Of a stretch of DNA of 57,888 nt, positions 35,680-45,377 are shown in pieces. The stretch's first letter is position 1; the number at the start of each line of letters is the position of its first letter. The notes under the pieces are model-generated. The model did no database searches, was not told the origin of the DNA, and saw only the letters and a list, made by a program, of their open reading frames with translations. Source of the DNA: Chloroflexota bacterium (GTDB taxonomy: Bacteria > Chloroflexota > UBA11872); the NCBI GenBank assembly GCA_022824865.1, contig JAJDZD010000050.1, positions 1 through 57,888 on the forward strand, in the 5' to 3' direction. The position numbers and the translations under genes are program-made.

Positions 35680-38600
35680 GTGGCCCCCATGTACGACCCG
35701 CGCTACGAGCATGATTCGTGCGGCGTGGGCTTCGTGGCCGACATCCAAGGTCGCCGATCGCACAAGATCGTGGAGCGGGCCCTCGAGGCCGTCGCGTCGC
35801 TGACGCACCGAGGCGCAATTGCGGCCGACGCGCGTACCGGCGACGGCGCCGGTCTTCTCACTCAGCTTCCCCGCGAACTGCTGGCGAGCGTCTACGCAGA
35901 CGTCGGTTGGCCCAGCGTCGACCCGGCCCGGATGGCCGTGGGCGTCTTCTTCCTGGATCGGCATGACCCGCGCGGCACGCATCGCGCGCAGGTACTCGCC
36001 GAGGCGATCTGCGCGCGTCGCGGTTTCAGCGTGGCGGGCTGGCGTGACGTTCCGCTGGACCGTGATGTGCTTGGGACGGCCGGCGGCCTCACGATGCCGG
36101 ACATCAAGCATCTGTTGCTCGTCGATAACCAGGATGCGAGCGAGCTTCTGCCCGCCGAACAGCGGTTGTATCTGGCCCGCAAGGAGTTGGAGAGCCGTCT
36201 GCGCGCCGAGTCGCTGGATGCGCACTACGTGGTCTCGCTCTCATCTCGAACCATCGTTTACAAGGGCCTGATCGTCGGAACCGAAGTCGGCCACTTCTTC
36301 ACGGACCTCAGCGACCCCCGTTATCGCACGGCGGTGGCGGTCTTCCACCAGCGCTACAGCACCAACACCAGCCCGACCTGGCAATTGGCGCAGCCCTTCC
36401 GGATGCTGGCGCACAACGGCGAAATCAACACCCTGGACGGCAATCGCAACTGGATGTTCGCCCGCGAAGGCGGGCTGGAGCATCCTCTTTTTGGGGCGGA
36501 CACGGCCGTGCTTCGACCCATCACGGACCGCGTCGGATCCGCCATGTCGGATTCGTGCAGCCTCGACCAGGTGCTCGAGTTGCTCACTCACTCCGGACGC
36601 AACCTGGTGCATAGCGCCATGATGCTGGTGCCGGAAGCCTGGCGCGACGCGCGGGAGATGCCGGCTGACCTGAAGGACTTCTACGCCTATCACGCCTGCC
36701 TGATGGAGCCTTGGGACGGCCCCGCCGCCCTCGCCTTTACGGATGGGCGCTGGGTGTGTGGCTCGCTGGACCGCAACGGCCTGCGACCGGCCCGCTACTT
36801 CGTCACCGACGACGACATGGTGCTCATGGCATCGGAAGTCGGTGTGATCGACATCGACGATTCGCATATTGTGTCCAAGGGTCGTCTCGGTCCCGGGCGC
36901 ATGATCGCGGTCGATCTGGAAACTGGTCGCCTGCTTACCGACTACGCGGCCAAGCGCGAATTCGTTGAGAACAAGCCCTACGGCGATTGGTTCCACGATC
37001 AGCGCGTCACGATCGACCGGTCGCTCAGCGTGGATCTGGACGGGAACACGAAGGGGCTGGCCGAGCCCGACGTGCAGCGCTGGCAGCGCGCGCTGGGCTT
37101 CACCCGCGAGGACCTGACGCACATCCTGGAACCCATGGCGCTCCAGGCCATGGATCCGGTGTTCTCCATGGGCAACGACGCGCCGCTCGCGGTCATGTCG
37201 CGCTTTCAGCCGTCCGTCTTCAGCTACCTGCGCCAGAGGTTCGCGCAAGTCACCAATCCGCCCATCGACCCGCTGCGCGAGAAGCTGGTCATGTCGCTGA
37301 TGACGCGCCTGGGCGCGCGCGGCACGTTCCTGGTGCCCACGCCTGAGGCCGCGCACCTGCTGCACTTGGATTCTCCCCTACTTAGCGACGAAGGCCTGCG
37401 GCGCATTGACAAGCTGGAGAATCCCAACTTCGCCACAGCCTGGCTTGACGCCCTGTTCCCGGTGGCCGGGGGGCCGGCCGGGCTGGAGCTGGCGCTGGAC
37501 GAACTGGTCAGGCAGGCGCTGAGCGCTATCGAAGACGGTGCGCGCATCCTGATCGTCAGCGACCGCGGGATGGATCGGACGAGAGCAGCCATTCCTATGG
37601 CGCTGGCGGTGGGCGCGCTGCACTTTGCCCTGATTGAATCCGGGCGTCGTCTGCAAGCCGGCATCGTGGTGCATACGGCGCAAGCCTGGGACGTGCATCA
37701 CTTGTGCGCCCTTATTGGCTATGGCGCGGGCGCAGTCAATCCCTATCTGGCTCTGGCCACCGTCAACAGCCTTGAACCGGTCGCAACCAACGGGTCCGAG
37801 AACTTGAGCCAGACCTACCTGCGCATTGCCGAGGACGGCGTGCGCAAGGTGCTCTCCAAGATGGGCATCTCAACCCTCAGCAGCTACCAGGGCGCACAGG
37901 TCTTCGAAGTCGTGGGCCTGGCTGATGAGGTCATTGATCGGTGTTTCCCCGGAACGCCGTCGCGGGTGGGCGGCATTGGCTTCGAGGAGCTCGCGGCCGA
38001 TGTCCTGGCCCGGCACACCGAGGCGTTTGAGCCCGAAGCCCCGCCGGAGCCGGCCGATATCGGCTGGGCGCGCTACCGGCGTAACGGCGAGTTCCACGCC
38101 GCCAACCCGGGCTTCGTCAAGGCCATGCACCGGGCGATCCGAACGGGAGACCGCGAAGATTTCGATGCCTATGACCGCGTCGTCAACGACCGCGACCCGT
38201 ACGCCATCCGCGACCTGCTGCGGTTCGTCCCCCAGGGCGATCCGATCCCCATTGACGACGTCGAGCCCATTGAAACCATCGTGCGCCGCTTTACGACCAC
38301 GGCCATGTCCGTCGGCGCCCTCAGCCCGGAGGCCCACAGCACGCTGAGTAAGGCCATGAACAGCCTGGGCGCCCGCAGCAACACGGGCGAGGGGGGCGAG
38401 GACCGCACGTGGTACACCCCCGACAAGAACGGCCAGGAACCCGACAGCCGCATCAAGCAGGTTGCCTCGGGCCGCTTTGGCGTAACGCCGCTCTACCTCT
38501 CCAAGGCCGATCAACTCGAAATCAAGATTGCGCAGGGCTCCAAGCCCGGCGAAGGCGGGCAGTTGCCGGCGCTCAAGGTGTCGCCCTACATCGCCAGCCT

Positions 38601-40263
38601 GCGGCACACCATCCCGGGCATTCCCCTCATCTCGCCGCCGCCGCATCACGACATTTACAGCATCGAGGACCTGGCGCAGCTGATCTACGACCTCAAGCAC
38701 GCCAACCCCAACGCTGCGGTCGGCGTGAAGCTGGTGGCCGAGTCCGGCGTGGGGACCATCGCGGCTGGCGTGGCCAAGGCCTACGCCGACTACGTGCTCA
38801 TCAGCGGCCACGACGGCGGCACCGGAGCCTCGCCCATCAGTTCCATCAAGAATGCCGGCGTGCCCTGGGAGATCGGCCTGGTCGAGACCCAGCACGTCCT
38901 GGTGCGCAACGGCCTGCGCGACCGCATCCTGGTCAAGACCGACGGGGGCCTGAAGACCGCCCGTGACGTGGTGATCGCGGGCATCCTGGGCGCCGAGGAG
39001 TTTGGATTCGGCACGGTGGCCGCCGTGGCCGTGGGCTGCATCATGGCCCGCCAATGTCACCTCAACACCTGTCCTGTGGGCGTGGCCACGCAGCGCGCCG
39101 ACCTGAGGGAGCGCTTCGCCGGCGAGCCGGAACACGTCGTCCGGTTCTTCACCCACCTGGCCCAGGGCGTCCGCGAGATCATGGCCAGCCTGGGCGTGGC
39201 GCACTTCAACGACCTGGTTGGCCAGGTCCAATACCTTGAGCCGGACCCCGAACTCGACGCCGGCCGCGCGGCCGCGCTTGACCTGCACGACCTGTTGGTC
39301 CCGCCCGACGAAACCCGCGTGTCGCCGCTGCGCCGCCACCGCGAACGCAACGACCGGCCCCACGACGTCCACCTGGACACGAAGATCATCGACGACCTCG
39401 ACTTTTCCGCGCTGCCCGACCTGTCGATGGCACTTGAGCTTCCAATCGCCAACACCGACCGCGCGGTAGGTGCGCAGCTCAGCGGCGCGATCGTGCGCGC
39501 TGGCTTTGAGGACGGAATCGCGGACGAGAGCATTCGCCTGACCTTCCGCGGCACCGCCGGCCAGAGTTTCGGGGCCTTCGTCACCTGCGGTCTGCGCCTG
39601 GATCTCATAGGCGAGGCCAACGACTACGTCGGCAAGGGACTGGGCGGCGGCGTCATCACCGTTCGTCCGCCTGACAGCGCCGCCTTCGCGCCTGAAGACA
39701 ACGTGATCATGGGCAATACCGTCCTCTACGGGGCCACCTCGGGCCGCTTGTTCGTGGCCGGCCGGGCCGGCGAACGCTTCGGCGTCCGGAATAGCGGGGC
39801 GCAAACGGTTGTCGAGGGCGTCGGCGACCACTGCTGCGAATACATGACCGGCGGGACCGTCGTGGTTCTGGGTCCGACGGGCAAGAACTTCGCCGCCGGC
39901 ATGTCGGCCGGCACGGCCTACATCTACGAACGTGGCGATAAGTTCCTCAAGCGCTTCAATCCCGAACTGGTCAGCGTTGCGCGCGTCGCCGCGCCTGAGG
40001 CCGCCGAAGAGTTGCGGAGCCTCATCACGCAACACGTTGACGCCACCGGCAGCGCACTCGGACGCCGGATTCTCGACGCATGGGAGTCCGAAGTCGCCAA
40101 CTTTTGGCAGGTCACGCCCAACCCGCCGGTCGTCGACACCGAGGCGCCGCCCAAGGCCGACGCCGCTCGCGCCCGACGGGCCGTTGCGGCACGCCGCCGC
40201 GCAGCTCTTCGTCACGGCGGCCGCCGCCGCGCGCCCGCGAGGTCCCGAGACCCGTCCAGGTGA
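35680..40263 (+). CDS. gltB: Glutamate synthase large subunit
   Basis: 1527 residues from a GTG with GAGAGG 9 nt upstream (ATG at 35689 is the alternative). Domain order is normal: class II glutaminase with catalytic Cys14 after a short propeptide (DSCGVGF), central domain, FMN-binding synthase domain (EGGEDRTWYTPDKNG, SGHDGGTGASP) and a 3Fe-4S cluster motif C-x5-C-x4-C (CIMARQCHLNTC, near residue 1119). The GXGXG-type beta-helix domain follows (GANDYVGKGLGGGVI type segment). The enzyme makes glutamate from 2-oxoglutarate and glutamine. The last ~35 residues are an Arg/Ala-rich tail not usual for the family. No small subunit gltD is nearby, so it may use ferredoxin or a distant gltD. Confidence 0.96.
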   Translation: MAPMYDPRYEHDSCGVGFVADIQGRRSHKIVERALEAVASLTHRGAIAADARTGDGAGLLTQLPRELLASVYADVGWPSVDPARMAVGVFFLDRHDPRGTHRAQVLAEAICARRGFSVAGWRDVPLDRDVLGTAGGLTMPDIKHLLLVDNQDASELLPAEQRLYLARKELESRLRAESLDAHYVVSLSSRTIVYKGLIVGTEVGHFFTDLSDPRYRTAVAVFHQRYSTNTSPTWQLAQPFRMLAHNGEINTLDGNRNWMFAREGGLEHPLFGADTAVLRPITDRVGSAMSDSCSLDQVLELLTHSGRNLVHSAMMLVPEAWRDAREMPADLKDFYAYHACLMEPWDGPAALAFTDGRWVCGSLDRNGLRPARYFVTDDDMVLMASEVGVIDIDDSHIVSKGRLGPGRMIAVDLETGRLLTDYAAKREFVENKPYGDWFHDQRVTIDRSLSVDLDGNTKGLAEPDVQRWQRALGFTREDLTHILEPMALQAMDPVFSMGNDAPLAVMSRFQPSVFSYLRQRFAQVTNPPIDPLREKLVMSLMTRLGARGTFLVPTPEAAHLLHLDSPLLSDEGLRRIDKLENPNFATAWLDALFPVAGGPAGLELALDELVRQALSAIEDGARILIVSDRGMDRTRAAIPMALAVGALHFALIESGRRLQAGIVVHTAQAWDVHHLCALIGYGAGAVNPYLALATVNSLEPVATNGSENLSQTYLRIAEDGVRKVLSKMGISTLSSYQGAQVFEVVGLADEVIDRCFPGTPSRVGGIGFEELAADVLARHTEAFEPEAPPEPADIGWARYRRNGEFHAANPGFVKAMHRAIRTGDREDFDAYDRVVNDRDPYAIRDLLRFVPQGDPIPIDDVEPIETIVRRFTTTAMSVGALSPEAHSTLSKAMNSLGARSNTGEGGEDRTWYTPDKNGQEPDSRIKQVASGRFGVTPLYLSKADQLEIKIAQGSKPGEGGQLPALKVSPYIASLRHTIPGIPLISPPPHHDIYSIEDLAQLIYDLKHANPNAAVGVKLVAESGVGTIAAGVAKAYADYVLISGHDGGTGASPISSIKNAGVPWEIGLVETQHVLVRNGLRDRILVKTDGGLKTARDVVIAGILGAEEFGFGTVAAVAVGCIMARQCHLNTCPVGVATQRADLRERFAGEPEHVVRFFTHLAQGVREIMASLGVAHFNDLVGQVQYLEPDPELDAGRAAALDLHDLLVPPDETRVSPLRRHRERNDRPHDVHLDTKIIDDLDFSALPDLSMALELPIANTDRAVGAQLSGAIVRAGFEDGIADESIRLTFRGTAGQSFGAFVTCGLRLDLIGEANDYVGKGLGGGVITVRPPDSAAFAPEDNVIMGNTVLYGATSGRLFVAGRAGERFGVRNSGAQTVVEGVGDHCCEYMTGGTVVVLGPTGKNFAAGMSAGTAYIYERGDKFLKRFNPELVSVARVAAPEAAEELRSLITQHVDATGSALGRRILDAWESEVANFWQVTPNPPVVDTEAPPKADAARARRAVAARRRAALRHGGRRRAPARSRDPSR

Positions 40264-40526
40264 CGGGCAGCCTGCGCCTGGCCGCCTTCGGAGGTTCAAT
40301 CTGTCTCATCGCGCTCGTCGCCATCGTGGGCGGCGTCGTGGGAGGACTGATCGGCCTGCAAAGCGGCGACCCGCGTGGGCCGTTTGATCCCACGCTCAAC
40401 GGCGGAATGCGCGGCGCGTATGCGGGACTGGCCGCCGGCGCGGTAGTCGCGACGCCGCTCGCGCTGCTCTTCGCAAGGGCTGTTCGCCGTTGGGCGCGCT
40501 TCTCTCCCGGCAGACGCCATGGCTGA
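40260..40526 (+). CDS. Small two-helix membrane protein coupled to gltB
   Basis: 88 residues from a GTG that overlaps the gltB stop (GTGA, 40260-40263). Two membrane helices (LAAFGGSICLIALVAIVGGVVGGLIG and GAYAGLAAGAVVATPLALLFA) flank a short loop with GDPRGPFDPTLNGG. Glycine-rich helices suggest tight packing or oligomerisation. No family is recognised. Translational coupling to gltB argues for a real gene. Confidence 0.6.
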   Translation: MTGSLRLAAFGGSICLIALVAIVGGVVGGLIGLQSGDPRGPFDPTLNGGMRGAYAGLAAGAVVATPLALLFARAVRRWARFSPGRRHG

Positions 40527-41130
40527 GCGCCCCATCAACAACCCCGGACGGGTGCTCATTGCCGGCGAGAACCACATCCTGCGCCTGCAAACCCGCCCGG
40601 GCGGTCCCGACACCGCTCTCGTCAATCACTTTCGGCTCAGGCTCAGCCCGCACGGCCCCGGCCATGCCGTATTCGTGCTGGCCGACCCCAACGCCGCGGA
40701 CCCGCGCAACGCCTGCTATACCGACAACCCGGCGCTGGCCGACTGGTTGCTTGCCTCGTACCTGGGCGAGAGTCCGCTGTACCAGGACCTGAAGGGTCTC
40801 GGCGACCTGCCGATCGTCACGGCGGGCGGCTTCACTTACGTCGACGAACTTCCGAGACGCTGGACGGAAACCGTGCGAGCAGGAAGCGTGACCATTCGCG
40901 CCGTCTGGAACCACCTGGCGACGCCATTTCAAGTGGAACGCCTCGGTCAGCCGGGCGAGGAAAACGCAATGGATGTCTTCTCTGTCTTGCAGTCGGCGAC
41001 GAGCGCATCCCTGTCGATTGGGGACGAGCAGATCCCTGGAGTCGTGTTTCCTCGCCAGGTCGGGGATCAGCCGATCACCAGTGCGTTTCTGGCCTTCGCC
41101 GAGTCCTGGGTCGAGGTGCCCACCGGGTAG
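40519..41130 (+). CDS. Unknown soluble protein coupled to the gltB unit
   Basis: 203 residues. ATG overlaps the preceding small membrane protein by 8 nt (ATGGCTGA). The N-terminus NNPGRVLIAGENHILRLQTRPGG leads into a beta-rich domain with FVLADPNAADPRNACYTDNPALADWLLASYLGESPLY and later VTIRAVWNHLATPFQVE. No signal peptide, no membrane helix and no family that I recognise. Its position as the third gene of a coupled gltB unit suggests a shared role or at least co-expression. Confidence 0.65.
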   Translation: MAERPINNPGRVLIAGENHILRLQTRPGGPDTALVNHFRLRLSPHGPGHAVFVLADPNAADPRNACYTDNPALADWLLASYLGESPLYQDLKGLGDLPIVTAGGFTYVDELPRRWTETVRAGSVTIRAVWNHLATPFQVERLGQPGEENAMDVFSVLQSATSASLSIGDEQIPGVVFPRQVGDQPITSAFLAFAESWVEVPTG

Positions 41131-41157
41131 CAAGCGCCCTCGCCGTGCCACGGCTGC

Positions 41158-42408
41158 TTAGTTGGCCAGCACCTCCAGGCGCCGCTTTCGCACGACTTCC
41201 CGGCCGCCCAGGTAAACCGACACGGTGCGCGAGATGTTGCAGATGTTCTCGGCCGCGTCGCCGTCCACCACCAGGATGTCCGCCTGTCGCCCGGGGACTA
41301 GTTCCCCGGTCAGGCCGCCCAGACCGATAGCTTGAGCGGCCGCGCCCGTCACCAGGTGCACGGCGTCGACGGGGGTAGTGTCCAGCGCCACGACCGCGCT
41401 GATGACCGACAGCGGGAACTCGTGGAACGGCGTATCGATGACGCCAGCGTCGGTCGACACGACGTGAGGCACGCCACGCTCGCGCATATAGCGAAAGTTT
41501 GCGCCCGCCGCGCGGATGCGCTCACGCTCGTCGGCGGGCAAGGCGTCCAGATGCGCCAGGTCGCGGAATGGGGTGCGGTTCATGGCGGCCAGCGTCATGT
41601 GGACCGATTGGTGTGAAGCATCGATGCGTTCCACGGCCTCTTCGTCGACAGTCGATTGCCCTCGGATCCCTTCGGGCGTGAGCCACGAGCAGTGCTCCAA
41701 CGTGTCCACACCGGCATCGATAGCGTCCCGGCAACCGTCGGCCCCCAGCACATGCGCGGCCACATGGCGTTGCAGCCGGTGGGAGTCGGTCACCAGCGCG
41801 CGCAACGTTTCCAGGTCGTACTGCGAGTGCCCGGCCTGCGAGCCAGGAGTCATCATCCCGCCGGTGGCCATGACCTTGATGAAGTCCGCACCGGCCTGGA
41901 CCATCTGGCGCACGGCGCGAATCACGTCATCACGCGAATCCGCCCGCAGCCCGCACCAGTTCAGGTGGCCGCCGGTCGTCGTGATCGGTGCCCCACACAC
42001 CAGCAGGCGGGGACCCAGCGCCAGCCCGCTGCGAAGCGCGTCGCGCACCACCATGTTGAGCGTCAGATACCCGCCCGTGTCCCGCATCGTTGTCACGCCG
42101 GTCGCTAACGCGCGCTGACCGTTGGCGATGGCGGTCAGCACCCGTTCCTCGTTGGATGCGGACTCGTGAACCGACAGCGTTCGCTCGTGACTCTCGTAGG
42201 CGCCGAACTGCAAGTGACAGTGACAGTCGATCAGCCCCGGCATGATCGTGGCGTCACCGTAATCGACCACGTCCGCGTCGTCGGCGTACGCACCCGCTGT
42301 CCCCACGTGAGTGATCACGCCGTCGCGCACGACGACTTCGGGTTCGTATGAGGGCTCCGCGCCGGTCCCATCAATCAGCGTGCCGGCGCGCAAAACCAAG
42401 TCGGCCAT
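41158..42408 (-). CDS. Metal-dependent amidohydrolase (imidazolonepropionase-like)
   Basis: 416 residues of the amidohydrolase superfamily. Metal-site signatures are DCHCHLQF (HxH), FIKVMATGGMM (Lys that can be carboxylated), AAHVLG and LEHCSWL (two His), and STDAGV (Asp). N- and C-terminal beta-sandwich parts frame the TIM barrel, ending in GELVPGRQADILVVDGD. Close relatives act on dipeptides (Xaa-Pro/Arg type), cyclic amides or organophosphate-like esters, and the exact substrate cannot be told. The ATG start is taken. It ends convergent to the gltB unit, 27 nt from the third gene. Confidence 0.9.
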   Translation of the reverse strand: MADLVLRAGTLIDGTGAEPSYEPEVVVRDGVITHVGTAGAYADDADVVDYGDATIMPGLIDCHCHLQFGAYESHERTLSVHESASNEERVLTAIANGQRALATGVTTMRDTGGYLTLNMVVRDALRSGLALGPRLLVCGAPITTTGGHLNWCGLRADSRDDVIRAVRQMVQAGADFIKVMATGGMMTPGSQAGHSQYDLETLRALVTDSHRLQRHVAAHVLGADGCRDAIDAGVDTLEHCSWLTPEGIRGQSTVDEEAVERIDASHQSVHMTLAAMNRTPFRDLAHLDALPADERERIRAAGANFRYMRERGVPHVVSTDAGVIDTPFHEFPLSVISAVVALDTTPVDAVHLVTGAAAQAIGLGGLTGELVPGRQADILVVDGDAAENICNISRTVSVYLGGREVVRKRRLEVLAN

Positions 42409-42478
42409 GGACAGTTTGCCCCGCTCGCGGACGGCGCAGTCTATCGGCCCGATCCTGCCGACCAGCCGTGCCCCTCGC

Positions 42479-43210
42479 TCAGCCTCGTCCGATGAAGGGC
42501 TGGCCGACCGGCAGAACGGTGGCTTCGAGCATGTTCACGTGGTCCGGCATGGCCGCCATGGTGACTGCGGCGGCGGCCAGTTCGTCCACCGTCATCATGG
42601 GTTCCTCGTCTTCGCGTCGCTGCGTGCCGGTTCGCCGTTCGACCCAGGTGTTGCCGGGGTTGAGGCAGCTGCACGACACCCCGTGATCGCGGCCCTCCAG
42701 GGCAATCACCTGGGTCAGGCCCCACAGGCCGAATTTGGTGGCGCTATACGAGGCCGAACCCGGTCGCACGCGCTGCGATGAGATGCTGGCCACGTTGATG
42801 ATGCGTCCACGCCCGGCCGCCGCCATCACCCGCAATGCGGCCCTGGCGCACAGAAACGACCCGGTCAAGTTTACGTCGACGGTGCGTTGCCAAGCCTCCA
42901 GCGTCATGTCCACCAGCGGTGCGTGTTCGGCGATGCCGGCGTTGTTGACCAGCACATCCAGTTGGCCGAAGTGCTCAAGGGTCTGCGCGATCAGCGCGTC
43001 AACCGCCGCTTCTTCAGTCACGTCGGTCGGAATGGCCTCAACATCGGCACCCAGGCTGCGGAACTCATCGACCGCGTCGTCCAGCAGCGCGGCATCGCGA
43101 GCGGCCAGCGCCAACCTGGCCCCTTCGCGCGCAAAGCCACGCGCGATCCCGCGGCCGATTCCGCGATTCGATCCCGTCACAATCGCGACCTTTCCGTCCA
43201 ATACGCCCAT
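42479..43210 (-). CDS. Short-chain dehydrogenase/reductase with complete catalytic tetrad
   Basis: 243 residues from the ATG at 43210, whose GGAGG lies 5 nt upstream. An upstream GTG (43228) would place the ribosome site inside the gene. TGSNRGIGRGIA binds NAD(P), followed by NNAGIAEHAPL, catalytic Ser in INVASISSQRV and YSATK (Tyr and Lys both present). The C-terminal part (TRRTGTQRREDEEPMMTVDELA) shows a modified substrate-binding loop, and the usual final GGxxxD strand is changed. Likely an oxidoreductase for an alcohol/ketone. Contrast with the SDR at 33908, which lacks the catalytic Tyr/Lys. Confidence 0.9.
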   Translation of the reverse strand: MGVLDGKVAIVTGSNRGIGRGIARGFAREGARLALAARDAALLDDAVDEFRSLGADVEAIPTDVTEEAAVDALIAQTLEHFGQLDVLVNNAGIAEHAPLVDMTLEAWQRTVDVNLTGSFLCARAALRVMAAAGRGRIINVASISSQRVRPGSASYSATKFGLWGLTQVIALEGRDHGVSCSCLNPGNTWVERRTGTQRREDEEPMMTVDELAAAAVTMAAMPDHVNMLEATVLPVGQPFIGRG

Positions 43211-43306
43211 CTCTACCTCCGCACTCACGCTGGTTTGCCCGCATTATCGGCGCCCGACTGGCGCTGGCGACGGCGGTCAATCCGGCCCCGCTCGGTAAGC
43301 TCAACT

Positions 43307-43382
43307 GGGCTGGTAGCTCAGTTGGCAGAGCAGCGGACTTTTAATCCGAAGGTCGTGGGTTCGAGACCCACCCGGCCCACCA
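43307..43382 (+). tRNA. tRNA-Lys (anticodon TTT), CCA encoded
   Basis: 76-nt cloverleaf. The acceptor stem GGGCTGG pairs with CCGGCCC (one G-U pair), the D-arm has AGCTCAGTTGGCAGAGC, and the anticodon stem CGGA/TCCG frames loop CTTTTAA with anticodon TTT. The T-arm GTGGGTTCGAGACCCAC is perfect, the discriminator is A, and CCA is encoded at 43380-43382. An open protein frame runs across this region but is not a gene here. Confidence 0.97.
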
Positions 43383-43510
43383 GTCTGGAGGTCCGGAATC
43401 GAAACTCTCAAGAGTCGGACGGCGGAGATCCTGCGCACTCTCGATCTCGTGGCTGGGCGCTGCCGGAGGACGGAGTCTCGATTCAGTGGAGGGCGCATGC
43501 CGAGGTCGCG

Positions 43511-44536
43511 ATGCCTCTCATAGAGGCGGCCGAACTTACCAAGCACTTCGAGCGCCGGCGGCCACCGCGCAGGCCCTGGGATTTGCTGCGTCGACGTCCG
43601 GCGCCAGAGACAGACGATCTGATCGTCGCAGTCGACAACGTGTCGCTCTCAGTCGAAGCCGGCGAGGTTTACGGACTGCTGGGTCCCAACGGTGCCGGCA
43701 AGACGACTATGGCTCGCATGCTCTCGACGCTGCTCGAACCGACGTCCGGCAGCGCCCGCATCTGTGGGCACGATACGGTTCGCGACGGCACCGAGGTGCG
43801 CACGCGCATCGGCGTGATGTTTGCGGGTGAGCGCGGTGTCTTCTGGCGGCTTACCGGCCGCGAGAACCTGCAGATGTTCGGGCGTCTCGTGTTTATGGAC
43901 GGCAACGCGATTCGCCGGCGCACCGATGAACTTATGGAACGGCTCGGCCTCGCTGATCGCACGGATGAACTCGTCGAGTCCTACAGCACCGGCATGAAGC
44001 AGCGGCTCAATCTCGCCCGCACCCTGATGCACGACCCGCCGGTGCTGCTCCTGGACGAGCCGACCGCCGCCCTTGACCCGGCCGCGGCACGCGCGACCCG
44101 CAGATTCGTCGATGAACTCCGTCAGGAGGGAAAGGCGATCCTCCTGACGACCCACAACATGCACGAAGCTGATGAGGTCTGCGATCGAGTCGGGATTATC
44201 GATCAGGGCCGCCTCATTGCCGAAGATCGACCGGCGGACCTCATCAGCCGCGCCGGCGTGGAGCCGCGCCTGGAACTGATGCTGCGCGGCAATACGTCCG
44301 CGGCGCGAACCGCTATCGGCCACGCCGCCCTCTGGTGGGGGGAGGTCGAGAGCGATGGTGCCGTTCAGGTCGCGGTGCGAGCACCCGGCGGCTGGCGATC
44401 GGCGGAGGACATCACGCAACGCGCGGCGGCGGCGGGCGCGGAGATTGTCCAGTCGCGCCTGCGCGAAGCCACCCTGGAGGACGCCTACATTGAGCTGACC
44501 GGCAGCCGTCTCGAGGGACCGTTTGAGCCGGTCTAG
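43511..44536 (+). CDS. ABC exporter ATPase (NatA/NodI-like), first of three
   Basis: 341 residues from ATG 43511; the frame is open far upstream through the tRNA, which is excluded. Walker [14 protein letters not shown], signature [17 protein letters not shown], Walker [15 protein letters not shown] and switch region TTHNMHEAD are intact. An N-terminal insertion rich in Arg ([18 protein letters not shown]) precedes the ATP-binding core. The accessory C-terminal domain ends with [10 protein letters not shown]. With the two permeases it forms a heteromeric exporter. Its stop overlaps the next start by 14 nt. It lies 128 nt after the tRNA-Lys. Confidence 0.93.
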   Translation: MPLIEAAELTKHFERRRPPRRPWDLLRRRPAPETDDLIVAVDNVSLSVEAGEVYGLLGPNGAGKTTMARMLSTLLEPTSGSARICGHDTVRDGTEVRTRIGVMFAGERGVFWRLTGRENLQMFGRLVFMDGNAIRRRTDELMERLGLADRTDELVESYSTGMKQRLNLARTLMHDPPVLLLDEPTAALDPAAARATRRFVDELRQEGKAILLTTHNMHEADEVCDRVGIIDQGRLIAEDRPADLISRAGVEPRLELMLRGNTSAARTAIGHAALWWGEVESDGAVQVAVRAPGGWRSAEDITQRAAAAGAEIVQSRLREATLEDAYIELTGSRLEGPFEPV

Positions 44537-45377
44537 GCTCGCCGTCCGACTGGCGTGGACGAACGCCGCGGCGACCCTGGAACTGACCAGCCTGAGCTGG
44601 CGGATGAAGCAGCGCGAGCCGTTCTTCCTGGTCAGCAGCGCTTGGCTGGCGACCCTTGCCGTGCTTCCCATGGCGCTCGCGGCCGTTGCGCTGGTTGGGC
44701 CCGATGCCATGCACATTGAGCCGTTCGTTGAACTTGCCGGTACCGACAACTACATGGCCTACGTCGCGATCGGTGCGACGGCTATGATCTGGTCGACGCA
44801 GACCGGAGCGAACGTCGGATTCGTCCTTGAGGCGCAGCGCCTTTCAGGCACGCTGGGCTCGATCTGGTTGACTCCGACGAGCTTGCTGGCGCGCGTTGCA
44901 GGCTTGGGCGCCTCTGGAATGTTCGTTGGTATGGCACGGTCATTCATCGCCTTTGCCGTTGCCTGGGCCATCCTCAGGTTCCCGATCAGCCTTGATGCAT
45001 TTCCGTTGATCGCCGTTCTTGTCGCGTCGACCTTCGCCGTCGGGTCCTTCGGTCTCATTTGGGCTGCGGTCGTCCTGCGTGCGCGCGCCGGCATGATCCT
45101 CGTGCAGGCGCTTCTGATGGGCATGGGTATCTTGGCCGGCCCCGCCTATCCCACTTCGGTGCTCCCTGATTGGGCCCAGATGGTCGCCCAGCTGCTTCCC
45201 CCGACCTGGATGATCCGTGGGCTCCGAGCCACGCTCGTCTTCAACGACGCCGCGGCCGCGTGGGGGGCGGTCGCGGTGTTGCTCGGTCTTGGTCTTGTCT
45301 TCGGTGTCTGCGGGATGTGGCTGTTCGTACGATTCGACCGCGACGCCCGTCAGCGAGGGCATCTTGAGTCCTTCTAA
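44523..45377 (+). CDS. ABC-2 type permease, first of a pair
   Basis: 284 residues from a TTG start that lies 14 nt inside the ATPase gene, with GAGGG 5 nt upstream. Six predicted helices: a cytoplasmic start with ELTSLSWRMKQREPFFLVSS, then TDNYMAYVAIGATAMIWSTQTGANVGFVLEAQRLSGTLGSIWLTPTSL, which is the ABC-2 core, and TWMIRGLRATLVF near the end. It forms the membrane pore with the second permease. Both junctions of the operon have the same design (GAGGG, then TTGAG, overlapping stop), noted as a finding. Substrate unknown. Confidence 0.87.
   Translation: MSRSRLAVRLAWTNAAATLELTSLSWRMKQREPFFLVSSAWLATLAVLPMALAAVALVGPDAMHIEPFVELAGTDNYMAYVAIGATAMIWSTQTGANVGFVLEAQRLSGTLGSIWLTPTSLLARVAGLGASGMFVGMARSFIAFAVAWAILRFPISLDAFPLIAVLVASTFAVGSFGLIWAAVVLRARAGMILVQALLMGMGILAGPAYPTSVLPDWAQMVAQLLPPTWMIRGLRATLVFNDAAAAWGAVAVLLGLGLVFGVCGMWLFVRFDRDARQRGHLESF

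Noticed and set aside
37870..40299. 809-residue open frame antisense to gltB
   Set aside because: It mirrors the well-conserved gltB reading frame. Long antisense frames are expected in GC-rich genes with G/C third positions, and its residues show no fold-like pattern.
42887..44536. 549-residue frame running through the tRNA into the ABC ATPase
   Set aside because: The part before 43511 crosses a tRNA and the antisense of an SDR gene; only the ATPase part is real.
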